A stretch of DNA of 57,013 nucleotides from assembly GCF_034376665.1 (NCBI RefSeq), contig NZ_JAXMJI010000117.1, forward strand, positions 1 through 57,013, given 5' to 3'. The position numbers and the translations under genes are program-made. Shown here one piece after another: positions 8,284 through 16,816 of the stretch; position 1 is the stretch's first letter; each line of letters opens with the position of its first letter. The notes under the pieces were generated by a model. It was not told where the DNA came from. It did not search any database and saw only the letters and a list, made by a program, of their open reading frames with translations. Source of the DNA: Allopontixanthobacter sp034376665. GTDB taxonomy: Bacteria; Pseudomonadota; Alphaproteobacteria; Sphingomonadales; Sphingomonadaceae.

Positions 8284-8574
8284 TTGACAATCACAGATAG
8301 TCATGAATCGTTAAAGCGTTCCTCCGCTGAGCCTGAATCGCTGGCTTTGTCCGCGCTGGCATGGGTATTGAGCGAGCCGTCGCGTGCGGAACGGTTGCTG
8401 TCGCTGACCGGGCTGACGCCGGAAGTGTTGCGCAATAACCTCACCGATCGGCCAATTCTGGCAGCGGTTCTGGAATTCCTCGCGAATCACGAACCCGACC
8501 TGCTGCTGGCGGCCGATGCCCTGAATGTTACCCCCGCGGCGTTGATCGCGGCCCACGAAGATCTATCCCGATGA
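8284..8574 (+). CDS. DUF3572 family protein
   Basis: 96 aa from a TTG at 8284 with AGGAT just upstream. The small, leucine-rich helical protein contains LALSALAWVLSEPSRAERLLSLTGLTPEVLR and FLANHEPDLLLAADALNVTP, which match the alphaproteobacterial DUF3572 family. It is divergent from divK, an arrangement that is common in this order. Function is unknown. No signal peptide or membrane segment is seen. Confidence 0.78.
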   Translation: MTITDSHESLKRSSAEPESLALSALAWVLSEPSRAERLLSLTGLTPEVLRNNLTDRPILAAVLEFLANHEPDLLLAADALNVTPAALIAAHEDLSR

Positions 8575-8601
8575 AAAGCCGGTCCAGATGAGAACTCCAC
8601 G

Positions 8602-9234
8602 ATGACCCGACCGTTGATAATTTCCGATTGCGACGAAGTCCTGCTGCATATGGTGGCCCATTTCCGCGATTGGCTGGGGGAGAGTCAGGGCGTTACCTTC
8701 CGCATGGAGGGCAACGACTTCGCCGCCGCTATGCGCTGGAGTTCGACCGGGGAACCGGTAGGGGAACGGGACATCTGGCGCCTGCTGGGCGGGTTTTTCG
8801 ATACCGAGATGGACCGGCAACTGCCGATCGAAGGCGCGGTTGCCGGGATCAACGCGGTTGCCGAACACGCCGATGTAGTGATCCTGACCAACCTGACGGA
8901 CGAGCGGCAGGAACGCCGCACCCGGCAATTGGCCGATCACGGCATCCATGCGCGGGTGTTCACCAACCAGGGTCCCAAGGGGCCTGCGCTGGCGGCGATT
9001 CTCGAGGAATACCGGCCAAGCCGCGCGATCTTCATTGACGATCTGCCGCAGCATCATAAATCCGCCGCCGATACCGTGCCCGACATACTGCGGCTGCATC
9101 TGTGCGGGGAGCCTATGCTGTCCCCCCATATCGTCTGCGCGCACCAGGCCGGTAACGCCCATGCCCGGATAGACACTTGGGCCGAGGCCACCCCGTGGCT
9201 GCTCGACCGTTTGCAGCAGGAGAATGCATTGTGA
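8602..9234 (+). CDS. HAD-superfamily hydrolase
   Basis: 210 aa. The HAD motif I is IISDCDEVLLHM (nucleophile Asp and acid/base Asp at residues 9 and 11). Motif II is in VVILTNLTDE (about residue 98). A motif III lysine lies in the GPKGPALAAI region and motif IV acidic residues are in RAIFIDDLPQH. Substrate is unknown. It is the first gene of a tight run with RidA, GDPD and a GNAT-type protein; its stop overlaps the next start (GTGA). Confidence 0.8.
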   Translation: MTRPLIISDCDEVLLHMVAHFRDWLGESQGVTFRMEGNDFAAAMRWSSTGEPVGERDIWRLLGGFFDTEMDRQLPIEGAVAGINAVAEHADVVILTNLTDERQERRTRQLADHGIHARVFTNQGPKGPALAAILEEYRPSRAIFIDDLPQHHKSAADTVPDILRLHLCGEPMLSPHIVCAHQAGNAHARIDTWAEATPWLLDRLQQENAL

Positions 9235-9692
9235 GTGCTGAAGAAAGACTGGCGGAGCTGGGAATCGTCCTGCCCGCCGCCGCCGCACCGGTGGCCAGCT
9301 ATGTCCCGGTCGTGGTGCATGGGGGCATCGCCTATGTTTCCGGGCAGCTTCCGTTCGTAGACGGCAAACTGGTCACCGGCCGGCTGGGCGAGGACGTGTC
9401 GCTTGAAGATGGAATCACAGCGGCGCGGGCGTGCGCCCTGATGATTCTGGCGCAATTGCGGGCGACGGATATTTCGCTCGACCGGGTGGCGCGCATCGTC
9501 AAGCTGGGGGCGTTCGTCAATTCCGCGGCGGACTTCACCGATCAACCCAAAGTCGCCAACGGCGCGTCGGACCTGATGGCCGAAGTTTTCGGGACGAGCG
9601 GCCGCCATTCCCGTGCGGCTGTCGGGGTGCCGGTTCTGCCATTGGGCGCCGCTGTGGAAGTGGATGCGATCATTGCTCTTAACGCCCATTGA
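9231..9692 (+). CDS. RidA/YjgF-family protein (2-iminobutanoate/2-iminopropanoate deaminase-like)
   Basis: 153 aa from a GTG at 9231, overlapping the HAD gene stop. Typical motifs are GGIAYVSGQLPFVDGKLVTGRLG, AARACALMILAQLRA, RIVKLGAFVNSAADF and HSRAAVGVPVLPLGAAVEVDAIIAL. The conserved Arg of the active site is in HSRAAVGV. RidA proteins hydrolyse reactive enamine/imine products of PLP enzymes. This subgroup (slightly longer than E. coli RidA) is common in Sphingomonadales; its exact substrate is unknown. Confidence 0.87.
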   Translation: MSAEERLAELGIVLPAAAAPVASYVPVVVHGGIAYVSGQLPFVDGKLVTGRLGEDVSLEDGITAARACALMILAQLRATDISLDRVARIVKLGAFVNSAADFTDQPKVANGASDLMAEVFGTSGRHSRAAVGVPVLPLGAAVEVDAIIALNAH

Positions 9693-10467
9693 CCGCTGGC
9701 TTGCCCCGGCACCGCTGCCAAAGCGGGTCGGGTGGCTGGGGCAATGGACCTACGCGCATCGGGGCCTGCATGGCGACAGTGTACCCGAAAACAGCCCGGC
9801 TGCTTTCGATGCGGCTATTGCGGCGGGATACGGGATCGAATGCGATGTGCAGCGCAGCGGCGATGGCCGCGCGGTCGTGTTCCACGATTGGGAGCTTGAC
9901 CGCCTGACCGGGGAAACCGGGCCGCTCTCCGCCCGCACTGCGCACGAACTGGCAAAGATCGCGCTGTCCGGAAATGGCGAGAGAATCCGGTCTCTCGAAC
10001 AGGCGCTCGAGCAGATTGGCGGGAAAGTCCCGGTTCTGATTGAAATCAAGAGCCGCAATGACCGCCGCGTCCGGCCTTTATGCCTCGCAGTCCACCGCGC
10101 GCTGGAAGGCTATCAGGGTCACCATGCCGTGATGAGCTTCGATCCGCGAGTCTCGCGCTGGTTTGCCCGGCATTCGCTCCACACGGTACGCGGTCTGGTG
10201 GTGACCGAAGAAAACGCCAGGACCCTTGTTGGCCGGTGGCGGCGGCACAGCGCCCTGTGGATCGCGAAACCCGATTTCCTCGCCTACGATATACGTGACC
10301 TGCCCAGCGCTTTTGCTTCGGCCCAGCGCCGCCGCGGCCTGCCGGTGCTGAGCTGGACCATCCGTTCCGCGGTGCACCGTGATCTCGTGTCTCTCCACGC
10401 CGATGCCGCCATTGCCGAAGGCGAAGGTCTTGCGGGCCCGAAGCCGGAAAGAGAGCGGCCGACGTGA
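9664..10467 (+). CDS. Glycerophosphodiester phosphodiesterase
   Basis: 267 aa from ATG 9664, overlapping the RidA gene by 29 bp. Catalytic motif: AHRGLHGDSVPENSPAAFDAA (His-Arg, Glu-Asn of the GDPD family). It is followed by IECDVQRSGDGRAVVFHDWELDRLTG with the metal ligands Glu, Asp and His, then VLIEIKS and a C-terminal VLSWTIRS. It probably hydrolyses glycerophosphodiesters to glycerol-3-phosphate. No signal peptide is visible, so a cytosolic location is likely. It overlaps the next gene by GTGA. Confidence 0.88.
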   Translation: MRSLLLTPIDRWLAPAPLPKRVGWLGQWTYAHRGLHGDSVPENSPAAFDAAIAAGYGIECDVQRSGDGRAVVFHDWELDRLTGETGPLSARTAHELAKIALSGNGERIRSLEQALEQIGGKVPVLIEIKSRNDRRVRPLCLAVHRALEGYQGHHAVMSFDPRVSRWFARHSLHTVRGLVVTEENARTLVGRWRRHSALWIAKPDFLAYDIRDLPSAFASAQRRRGLPVLSWTIRSAVHRDLVSLHADAAIAEGEGLAGPKPERERPT

Positions 10468-11600
10468 AGGACAACTCCCTGACGGCGCGCGTGGTGGGCC
10501 GCGTCGGGGCGATCGAACGCAATCTTTGGGACCGGCTGGCAGGGAGCGACAATCCCTTCGTCAGCCATGATTTCCTGACCTCGCTGGAAGATTCCAGCAG
10601 CGTCGGTCCCGGTACGGGCTGGGACCCTGCGCCGGTAATCCTGCAGGATTCTGCGGGCGTTATCGTTGGCGCGCTGCCGGCTTACGCGAAGGGTCACAGC
10701 CAGGGCGAATATGTGTTCGACCATGCCTGGGCCGATGCCTGGCACCGGGCCGGTGGCCGGTACTATCCGAAGCTGCAGATCGCGGCACCATTCACCCCGG
10801 CGACCGGCCCCCGCCTATTGACCCGCGACGCAGCTTACGGCGTCCCCCTGCTGCGCGCCGCCGAACAGCTTTGTACCGGCAACAATCTTTCCTCCGCCCA
10901 TGCGACCTTCATCGAATCCGATCAGCTGGCAATCTTCGAGGAGGCGGGCTGGCTGCTGCGCAACGACATCCAGTTCCACTGGGCCAATCGCGGTTACGCC
11001 ACCTTCGATGAATTCCTGGCCGCGCTGGCGTCGCGCAAGCGCAAGGCAATCCGCAAGGAACGCGCCGCGGCGGCTGAGGGAGTGACGTTCCGCCACCTCG
11101 TGGGCAGCGACATCACTGAGGCGCATTGGGATGAATTCTGGGTGTTTTATCAGGACACTGGATCGCGGAAATGGGGAACGCCCTATCTGACGCGGGAGGC
11201 GTTCAGCCTTTTCGGCGAGAGAATGGGCGACCGGGTGCTATTGATGCTGGCCTACGACGGGGACCGACCGATTGCCGGCGCGCTCAATTTTATCGGCGGC
11301 AGCGCGCTGTATGGCCGTTACTGGGGATGCACCGAGGAACGACCGTTCCTGCATTTCGAACTGTGCTATTATCAGGCGATCGATGCGGCGATTGCGCGCG
11401 GACTTTCGCGGGTTGAGGCCGGGGCGCAGGGCCCGCACAAGCTGGCCCGCGGCTATGAACCCGTCAAGATCTGGTCGGCCCACTGGATTGCCGACCCCGG
11501 CTTTCGCAGCGCAGTGGCGGATTTCCTTGAACGCGAACGGCACGGTGTCGCATCGGACCAGATGTATTTGGGTGAGCGGACGCCCTTCAAGAAGTCGTAG
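10464..11600 (+). CDS. GNAT/FemAB-like N-acyltransferase (COG3146, DUF482)
   Basis: 378 aa from a GTG overlapping the GDPD stop. Characteristic stretches are FVSHDFLTSLEDSSSVGPGTGWDP, AYAKGHSQGEYVFDHAWADAW, YPKLQIAAPFTPATGPRLL, and RKRKAIRKERAAAAEGVTF. The end is ALYGRYWGCTEERPFLHFELCYYQAIDAAIARGLSRVEAGAQGPHKLARGYEPV. This matches the DUF482 family of GNAT-fold proteins, once called peptidoglycan biosynthesis proteins. The true substrate is not known. It is the last gene of the HAD-RidA-GDPD-GNAT operon. Confidence 0.85.
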   Translation: MKDNSLTARVVGRVGAIERNLWDRLAGSDNPFVSHDFLTSLEDSSSVGPGTGWDPAPVILQDSAGVIVGALPAYAKGHSQGEYVFDHAWADAWHRAGGRYYPKLQIAAPFTPATGPRLLTRDAAYGVPLLRAAEQLCTGNNLSSAHATFIESDQLAIFEEAGWLLRNDIQFHWANRGYATFDEFLAALASRKRKAIRKERAAAAEGVTFRHLVGSDITEAHWDEFWVFYQDTGSRKWGTPYLTREAFSLFGERMGDRVLLMLAYDGDRPIAGALNFIGGSALYGRYWGCTEERPFLHFELCYYQAIDAAIARGLSRVEAGAQGPHKLARGYEPVKIWSAHWIADPGFRSAVADFLERERHGVASDQMYLGERTPFKKS

Positions 11601-11628
11601 GTTTCCCGATTGGACGGGGGCAATGCCA

Positions 11629-11958
11629 TCATGCAGCCTTGCGAATTCCCTCGCTCAGCCACTGGCGTGCGCGGCGCTGTGCCTCGGCGATTTCACTCGC
11701 GGTCATTTCGTCGGACACATCCGCGCGGCACCACGAAGCTTCTTCATGGCCCTTTACGGCGGCGAGGTTGAACCATTTATGCGCTTCGATCAGATCGCAG
11801 TTCACGCCGTGGCTTCCGGTCGAGTACGCGACCCCGAGATTGTAATAGGCCGATATGTCGCCGTCGGCGGCAGCCGCCAGGCAATTTGCGACCAGCAAAT
11901 CAGCGGAGCCGCTGTCGGCCGGTTCGGCATGTGACGTGTCGATGATGGACAGTGTCAT
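11629..11958 (-). CDS. Small Sel1-repeat protein
   Basis: 109 aa with about two Sel1/TPR-like repeats: AYYNLGVAYSTGSHGVNCDLIEAHKWFNLAAVKGHEEA followed by SDEMTASEIAEAQRRARQWL. Such solenoids mediate protein contacts. No signal peptide is seen, so the protein is probably cytosolic. It is convergent with the GNAT gene. The upstream 290 bp (11959-12251), shared with dksA, holds no further gene and probably both divergent promoters. Confidence 0.75.
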   Translation of the reverse strand: MTLSIIDTSHAEPADSGSADLLVANCLAAAADGDISAYYNLGVAYSTGSHGVNCDLIEAHKWFNLAAVKGHEEASWCRADVSDEMTASEIAEAQRRARQWLSEGIRKAA

Positions 11959-12251
11959 GAGTATTCCCCCCGTATTTGGCGACCTTCTTGCCGCCGGTGC
12001 CCGATTTCTCGGCCCTTCATGGTCAACAAACAGTTAACGGCGCTGGATAAATTCTCGGGACTGGCCGCGCCTCGGTTTCGGACGGGATTGATTTTCGTTC
12101 CATTAAGGGTTGGCGTCGCATTGCGGCTTGTATGCGTAAACGCCGCCGCCTATAGGCCCGCCAAACAGATGAGTTCCTGCCGTGAAAATTAAGCGGCGGT
12201 AAGCTCACAAGGGCGCAAGCCGACGATTTTTTTGAGGTTTGAGAGGACCAG

Positions 12252-12710
12252 ATGGCCACTTTTGCAACCGGCGAATTGGAAATTTTCGAAAAAGCGAAGA
12301 AGTCGATCGCGCATGATTACATGCCTGGCGATGACGAGCCCTATATGGGCGAGGCGCAGCAGAATTATTTTCGAATGCTGCTGCTCGAATGGAAGCGTTC
12401 GATCCACACCGCCTCCAGTGTCACCCTGCAATCCTTGCAGGACGGGCCGATGCGCGAAGCCGACATGAACGACCGCGCGTCCAGCGAGACCGACTGGAGC
12501 ATCGAATTGCGCACCAGGGACCGGCAGCGCAAACTCATTGCCAAGATCGATGCCGCGCTGCGCCGGCTGGATGAGGGCGAATACGGCTATTGCGAAGTGA
12601 CCGGCGATCCGATCGGATTGCGCAGACTCATCGCCCGCCCGGTGGCCACCATGACGGTGGAAGCGCAGGAAGCGCATGAGCGCCGCGAGAAAATTTCACG
12701 CGACGATTGA
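12252..12710 (+). CDS. dksA: RNA polymerase-binding transcription factor DksA
   Basis: 152 aa. The coiled-coil tip region contains DRASSETDWSIELRTRDRQRKLIAKIDAALRRLDEGEYGYCEVTGDPIGLRRLIARPVATMTVEAQEAHER. The zinc finger of E. coli DksA is degenerate: only one cysteine of the four remains (YGYCEVTGDPI, and TMTVEAQE instead of a CxxC). This is typical of alphaproteobacterial DksA, not a defect. It binds the RNA polymerase secondary channel with ppGpp. It has its own upstream region. Confidence 0.92.
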   Translation: MATFATGELEIFEKAKKSIAHDYMPGDDEPYMGEAQQNYFRMLLLEWKRSIHTASSVTLQSLQDGPMREADMNDRASSETDWSIELRTRDRQRKLIAKIDAALRRLDEGEYGYCEVTGDPIGLRRLIARPVATMTVEAQEAHERREKISRDD

Positions 12711-12878
12711 GCGCCGGTGTGGCCGGTCGGCACCATCCGGTTTGCGGATATTTTCGCGTTTTGCGGGTACTGCATTTAAGGCTTCTTTAGCCATTCGCTG
12801 CTAGTCCCGTCACTGCGCGTTTCCGGCGGAAGCTCCGGGATTACGAAACCAAACCAGGCGAAAGGTATTGTCGCGAAG

Positions 12879-13265
12879 ATGTCCTCTGTCGACACCCGCA
12901 ATATAGCCCGGGATAGCCTGTTTCTGCTTGCCGAAATTCAGCTGGCCGGGGTTGCCTCGGAATTCCGGGTGAAGGTGCGCAATCTTTCCCCGGGCGGCAT
13001 GATGGCGGAAGGAAACGTTCCGGTTGTTCCGGGCAGCAGGCTCAAGATTCACCTTCGGAACGTCGGCTTGATCGATGGGGGTGTCGCCTGGGTACAGGAT
13101 AACCGCTTCGGCATCGCGTTCGACAACGAAATCAATCCGAAGGTGGTCCGTGCGTCGGTGGATAGCAATCAGGCCGAAAACGACACGCACCGCCAACACC
13201 TGCGGCCCCGGACTGGCAAAAGAAGCGGGAGCGGCGGCAAGCCGACCGCATTGCGCATCCTTTGA
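12879..13265 (+). CDS. PilZ-domain protein
   Basis: 128 aa. A PilZ-like beta-barrel is suggested by RDSLFLLAEIQLAGVASEFRVKVRNLSPGGMMAEGN (the NLSPGGM part corresponds to the D/NxSxxG c-di-GMP motif) and GGVAWVQDNRFGIAFDNEI. The arginine-rich motif that normally precedes it is weak (only RDS), so c-di-GMP binding is uncertain. The last 40 residues are basic and disordered. It stands alone; partner unknown. Confidence 0.75.
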   Translation: MSSVDTRNIARDSLFLLAEIQLAGVASEFRVKVRNLSPGGMMAEGNVPVVPGSRLKIHLRNVGLIDGGVAWVQDNRFGIAFDNEINPKVVRASVDSNQAENDTHRQHLRPRTGKRSGSGGKPTALRIL

Positions 13266-13358
13266 CAAACGGGCGCTTCCTGCAAGATCGTGAATTCTTC
13301 AACAAGGCATCATAATCGGTCCTGACCGAGCGGCGACAAGCTGCTACGCTCGTGGTGA

Positions 13359-14831
13359 ATGAGCCGTTTCCTCCATCTCGCCTTGTGTATGGCTGCCGCC
13401 TTGGCACTGGCATCCTGTGGGTCGGGCAAGGCTGACGATGAAGTCGATGTCGCCTTCATCGGCAGCAGCACGGAGTTGTTCGAACCGGGTTTGCGGCTGG
13501 CTCCTGCAGGACAGCATATCCGGTCCGCCACGGCCGAAGGGCTGGTTTCGCTCAATCAATCGGGCGAAGTCGTGCCCGCTCTGGCCGAACGGTGGATCGT
13601 AACCGAAGACGGCCTGAGTTATATCTTCCGCCTGCGCAACACGGATTGGGCGGACGGGATCCCGCTGACCAGCAACAGCGTCCGCGATGCGCTGCGCAGA
13701 AACATTCAGGAGCTGCGCGGAACATCGCTGGGGCTCGACCTTGCCAAGGTCGAGGAAATCCGGGCCATGACCGGGCGCGTGGTGGAAATTCGCCTCGACG
13801 GACCGATGCCGGAATTCCTGCAATTGCTGGCCCAGCCCGAACTCGGTTTGCGTCGAAATCGTCAGGGCACGGGACCGATGACCCTCTCCCGCGAGCGGGA
13901 TACGGCGTTGCTGGCGCCCTTGCCCCCGGAGACGCGGGGTCTGCCTGTGGATGAAGATTGGGAATCGCGGGTGCGCACGGTGCGGGTACAGGCGCTGCCG
14001 GCCGAGCAAGCCGTTGCCGCGTTCGACAACCGGGCGGTCGACGCGGTGTTCGGCGGCACTCTGACCAGCCTGCCGCTGGCGGATACCGGCGCCTTGTCGC
14101 GCGGCACCGTCCGGCTCGATGCGGCTCTCGGCCTGCTCGGCCTGCAGGTGGTCGGCGAGCGGGGGCTGCTGGCAACAGAGTCGGGGCGGGAGGCCCTTGC
14201 CATGGCGATTGACCGGCAAAGCCTGCTGCAGCCCTTCAACATCGGCGGCTGGATACCGACTACCCGCGTTGTTGCTCCGGACCTGCCGGGTGATCCGAAG
14301 ATTATCGGTGAACGCTGGAACGGGCTTTCGCTCGAACTGCGCCAAGCCGAGGCTGCGCGGCGCGTCGCGGCGGTCGCAGGGACCGACCGGGCCGCCCGTA
14401 CCCTGAGCATTGCGATGCCGCCTGGACCGGGTTCCGATCTGCTGTTCCGCGAACTGTCGGAAGATCTGGCGGCGGTCGGCGTGGTACTCGAACGCGCTTC
14501 GGAATCCGCCCCGGCTGACCTGGTGCTGGTCGACCGGCTGGCGCGGTATGCCGATGCGCGGTGGTTCCTCAACCAGTTCCATTGTTCGCTGAAACGCGGC
14601 CTGTGCTCTCCCGAAGCAGACGAGGCGGTGCGGCGGGCAATGCAGGCGTCCGATCCAGCCGCAACCGCAGCGATGTTGGCTGAGGCGGAGGCGCGGCTGA
14701 CAGCCGCCAATGTTTACATCCCCATCGGCGCGCCAATCCGCTGGTCGCTGGTGCGCGGCGGCGTGGACGGTTTTTCCGAGAACAATTGGGGGCTGCATCC
14801 CTTGTTCCCCTTGGCACTTCGCCCCATTTAG
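13359..14831 (+). CDS. ABC transporter solute-binding lipoprotein, family 5 (peptide/nickel type)
   Basis: 490 aa. An N-terminal lipoprotein signal, FLHLALCMAAALALASCGSG, has the lipobox Cys at residue 20. The mature part shows family 5 features: EGLVSLNQSGEVVPALAERWIVTEDGLSYIFRLR, WADGIPLTSNSVRDALRR, and IDRQSLLQPFNIGGWIP. No permease or ATPase gene is adjacent, so it is an orphan binding protein or has another periplasmic role. A DUF4112 gene follows 17 bp later. Confidence 0.82.
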   Translation: MSRFLHLALCMAAALALASCGSGKADDEVDVAFIGSSTELFEPGLRLAPAGQHIRSATAEGLVSLNQSGEVVPALAERWIVTEDGLSYIFRLRNTDWADGIPLTSNSVRDALRRNIQELRGTSLGLDLAKVEEIRAMTGRVVEIRLDGPMPEFLQLLAQPELGLRRNRQGTGPMTLSRERDTALLAPLPPETRGLPVDEDWESRVRTVRVQALPAEQAVAAFDNRAVDAVFGGTLTSLPLADTGALSRGTVRLDAALGLLGLQVVGERGLLATESGREALAMAIDRQSLLQPFNIGGWIPTTRVVAPDLPGDPKIIGERWNGLSLELRQAEAARRVAAVAGTDRAARTLSIAMPPGPGSDLLFRELSEDLAAVGVVLERASESAPADLVLVDRLARYADARWFLNQFHCSLKRGLCSPEADEAVRRAMQASDPAATAAMLAEAEARLTAANVYIPIGAPIRWSLVRGGVDGFSENNWGLHPLFPLALRPI

Positions 14832-14848
14832 GGCGGAAGGAGATCAGC

Positions 14849-15310
14849 ATGGCCGATCCGATTCGACCGCCGAAGATGGTACCGCCCTACGAAGGGAACC
14901 CGCCGGGCGGAACCCGGAAGATGGCGTTCGAGATGCCTATCGGCAATGATCCGGCATCGGTGCGCAAGCGGATCGAGGCGATGGAGCAATTGCTCGAGCG
15001 CAGCTTTACCATTCCCGGCGTGAATTATCCCGTTGGCCTCGATTCAATCGTCGGACTGGTGCCGGTGGTCGGCGATTTGGTGACCGCCGCGATGGGCGCC
15101 TATTTGGTGTGGGAGGCGCGAAACATCGGCCTGCCGAAATGGAAGCTGTGGCGGATGGCCGGCAATGTCGCGTTCGACACCGCTATCGGCGCAATTCCGG
15201 TCGCGGGCGACGCGTTCGACCTCCTGTTCCGGTCGAACACCCGCAACCTCCGGATCGTGAAGCGCCATCTGGACAAGCATCATCCTTCAAGCCGGGTAAT
15301 CGACAGCTAG
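14849..15310 (+). CDS. DUF4112 membrane-associated protein
   Basis: 153 aa from ATG 14849 with a good upstream GGAAGGAG. Family signature: LLERSFTIPGVNYPVGLDSIVGLVPVVGDLVTAAMGAYLVWEARNIGLPKWKLWRMAGNVAFDTAIGAIPVAGDAFDLLFRSNTRNLRIV. Two hydrophobic segments, each with the GxxPVxGD motif, are the hallmark of DUF4112. Function is unknown. It is likely cotranscribed with the lipoprotein gene. Confidence 0.85.
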   Translation: MADPIRPPKMVPPYEGNPPGGTRKMAFEMPIGNDPASVRKRIEAMEQLLERSFTIPGVNYPVGLDSIVGLVPVVGDLVTAAMGAYLVWEARNIGLPKWKLWRMAGNVAFDTAIGAIPVAGDAFDLLFRSNTRNLRIVKRHLDKHHPSSRVIDS

Positions 15311-15383
15311 AATTGGTCCGGTTATCGTGCGTTTGCATTGGCCGGTTCCAATCGCCGGGGCTTTGGGCCTATAGGCGGAAACC

Positions 15384-16175
15384 ATGGCGCGCGATGTAAC
15401 CTACACCTCCTATCTCGACCTTGCCCGGATCCTGTCGGCGCAGCACCCCGCCTCCGCCGCGCATGATGAAATGCTGTTCATCATCGTCCATCAGGCGAGC
15501 GAATTATGGTTGAAGCTGTGCCTGCACGAGCTGCAGGCGGCCCGCGATCATATCGCGGGTGACGATCTGCGGCCGGCCTTCAAGATGCTGTCCCGCGTGG
15601 CCCGCGCGCAGAACCAGCTGATCAGCAGCTGGGATGTGCTCAGCACCATGACCCCGCATGATTATTCGCTGCTGCGCCCGCATCTGGGCACATCGTCCGG
15701 CTTCCAGTCGGCGCAGTACCGATTGATGGAATTCCTGCTCGGCGGGCGTAATCCCGACATGGTGACGATGCACGAGGCAACGCCCGAAGTGGCCGCCATG
15801 CTGCACGCGGAGATGGACCGGCCGAGCGTCTATGACGAAGCCGTCCGCCTGCTGGCGCGGCGCGGCTTTGCCATCCCCGAGCCGGTATTGCAGCGCGATG
15901 TGTCCGGGCGGTGGAGCGCCTCCGCCGAAGTCGAGGCTGCATGGGCGGAGGTTTATCGCCATCCGAACAAATATTGGGATCTTTACGAACTCGCGGAAAA
16001 GCTGGTCGATCTGGAATATCATTTCCAGCGCTGGCGGTTCGGCCATTTGAAAACCGTGGAGCGGATCATCGGGTTCAAGCGCGGCACCGGCGGCACAGCG
16101 GGTGTGGCCTATCTGGAAGGCGTGCTGAAGCAGGTGTTCTTTCCCGAACTCCTGTCGGTCAGGACGGCGATATGA
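15384..16175 (+). CDS. kynA: Tryptophan 2,3-dioxygenase
   Basis: 263 aa. Heme dioxygenase opening the tryptophan indole ring to N-formylkynurenine. Motifs: TYTSYLDLARILSAQHP, HDEMLFIIVHQASELWLKLCLHEL, SSWDVLSTMTPHDYSLLRPHLGTSSGFQSAQYRLMEFLLG (residues 85-124) and the C-terminal HLKTVERIIGFKRGTGGTAGVAYL. It is the first gene of a three-gene kynurenine operon; its stop overlaps the kynB start by ATGA. Confidence 0.95.
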   Translation: MARDVTYTSYLDLARILSAQHPASAAHDEMLFIIVHQASELWLKLCLHELQAARDHIAGDDLRPAFKMLSRVARAQNQLISSWDVLSTMTPHDYSLLRPHLGTSSGFQSAQYRLMEFLLGGRNPDMVTMHEATPEVAAMLHAEMDRPSVYDEAVRLLARRGFAIPEPVLQRDVSGRWSASAEVEAAWAEVYRHPNKYWDLYELAEKLVDLEYHFQRWRFGHLKTVERIIGFKRGTGGTAGVAYLEGVLKQVFFPELLSVRTAI

Positions 16176-16816
16176 GCAGCTGGAAATCCGCTCGCAGGAT
16201 CTGGGATATCTCCCAGACCTTGCGCCCCGGCCTGCCGGTCTGGCCGGGCGATACCGAATTCGGGTTCGAGCGCACCTGGGACATGGCAGCGGGATCGTCG
16301 GTGAATGTCGCGCGGATGGTCATGAGCACGCATTCGGGCACCCACGGCGACGCACCGCTGCATTACGGGAACGATGCCGCGGATATCGCGTTGGTGGAAC
16401 TGGACCCCTATATCGGCGAATGCCTGGTGGTCGATGCGCGCAGTGTTTCGGGCATGATCGGCGTCGGCGATTTGCCGAAGATCGAAAGCGCTGACCGTGT
16501 GCTGTTTCGTACTTACGAGACTTTTCCGCATGACGTCTGGCGCGAAGATTTTACCGCCATTTCCGCCGAGGCGATCCGCTGGCTGGCGGCGCAAGGGGTG
16601 AAGCTGATCGGCACCGACGCGCCCTCGGTCGATCCGCAGAATTCCAAATCGATCGAGGCGCACAAGGCGGTGCTGGAAGCCGACATGCGGATATTGGAAG
16701 GGCTGGTGCTGGATGGGGTAGAGGCGGGCCGGTATGAGCTGATTGCCCTTCCGCTGAAGATCGCGGGCGGCGATGCGGGGCTCACTCGCGCGATCCTGCG
16801 GGAACTGGCGGAATGA
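16172..16816 (+). CDS. kynB: Arylformamidase (kynurenine formamidase), metal-dependent cyclase fold
   Basis: 214 aa. It hydrolyses N-formylkynurenine to kynurenine and formate. It begins IWDISQTLRPGLPVWPGDTEF and has the metal-binding motif STHSGTHGDAPLHYG (residues 50-64), with further LIGTDAPSVDPQNSK. This is the bacterial KynB family, not the alpha/beta hydrolase type. Start ATG 16172 overlaps the kynA stop; its own stop overlaps the kynU start (ATGA). Confidence 0.94.
   Translation: MSSWKSARRIWDISQTLRPGLPVWPGDTEFGFERTWDMAAGSSVNVARMVMSTHSGTHGDAPLHYGNDAADIALVELDPYIGECLVVDARSVSGMIGVGDLPKIESADRVLFRTYETFPHDVWREDFTAISAEAIRWLAAQGVKLIGTDAPSVDPQNSKSIEAHKAVLEADMRILEGLVLDGVEAGRYELIALPLKIAGGDAGLTRAILRELAE

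Noticed and set aside
12421..12710. Loss of zinc-finger cysteines in DksA as a defect
   Set aside because: Alphaproteobacterial DksA proteins commonly lack these cysteines; the protein is otherwise full length and well conserved.
13344..14798. 484-codon minus-strand frame
   Set aside because: Antisense shadow of the binding lipoprotein gene, which has a signal peptide, lipobox and family motifs.
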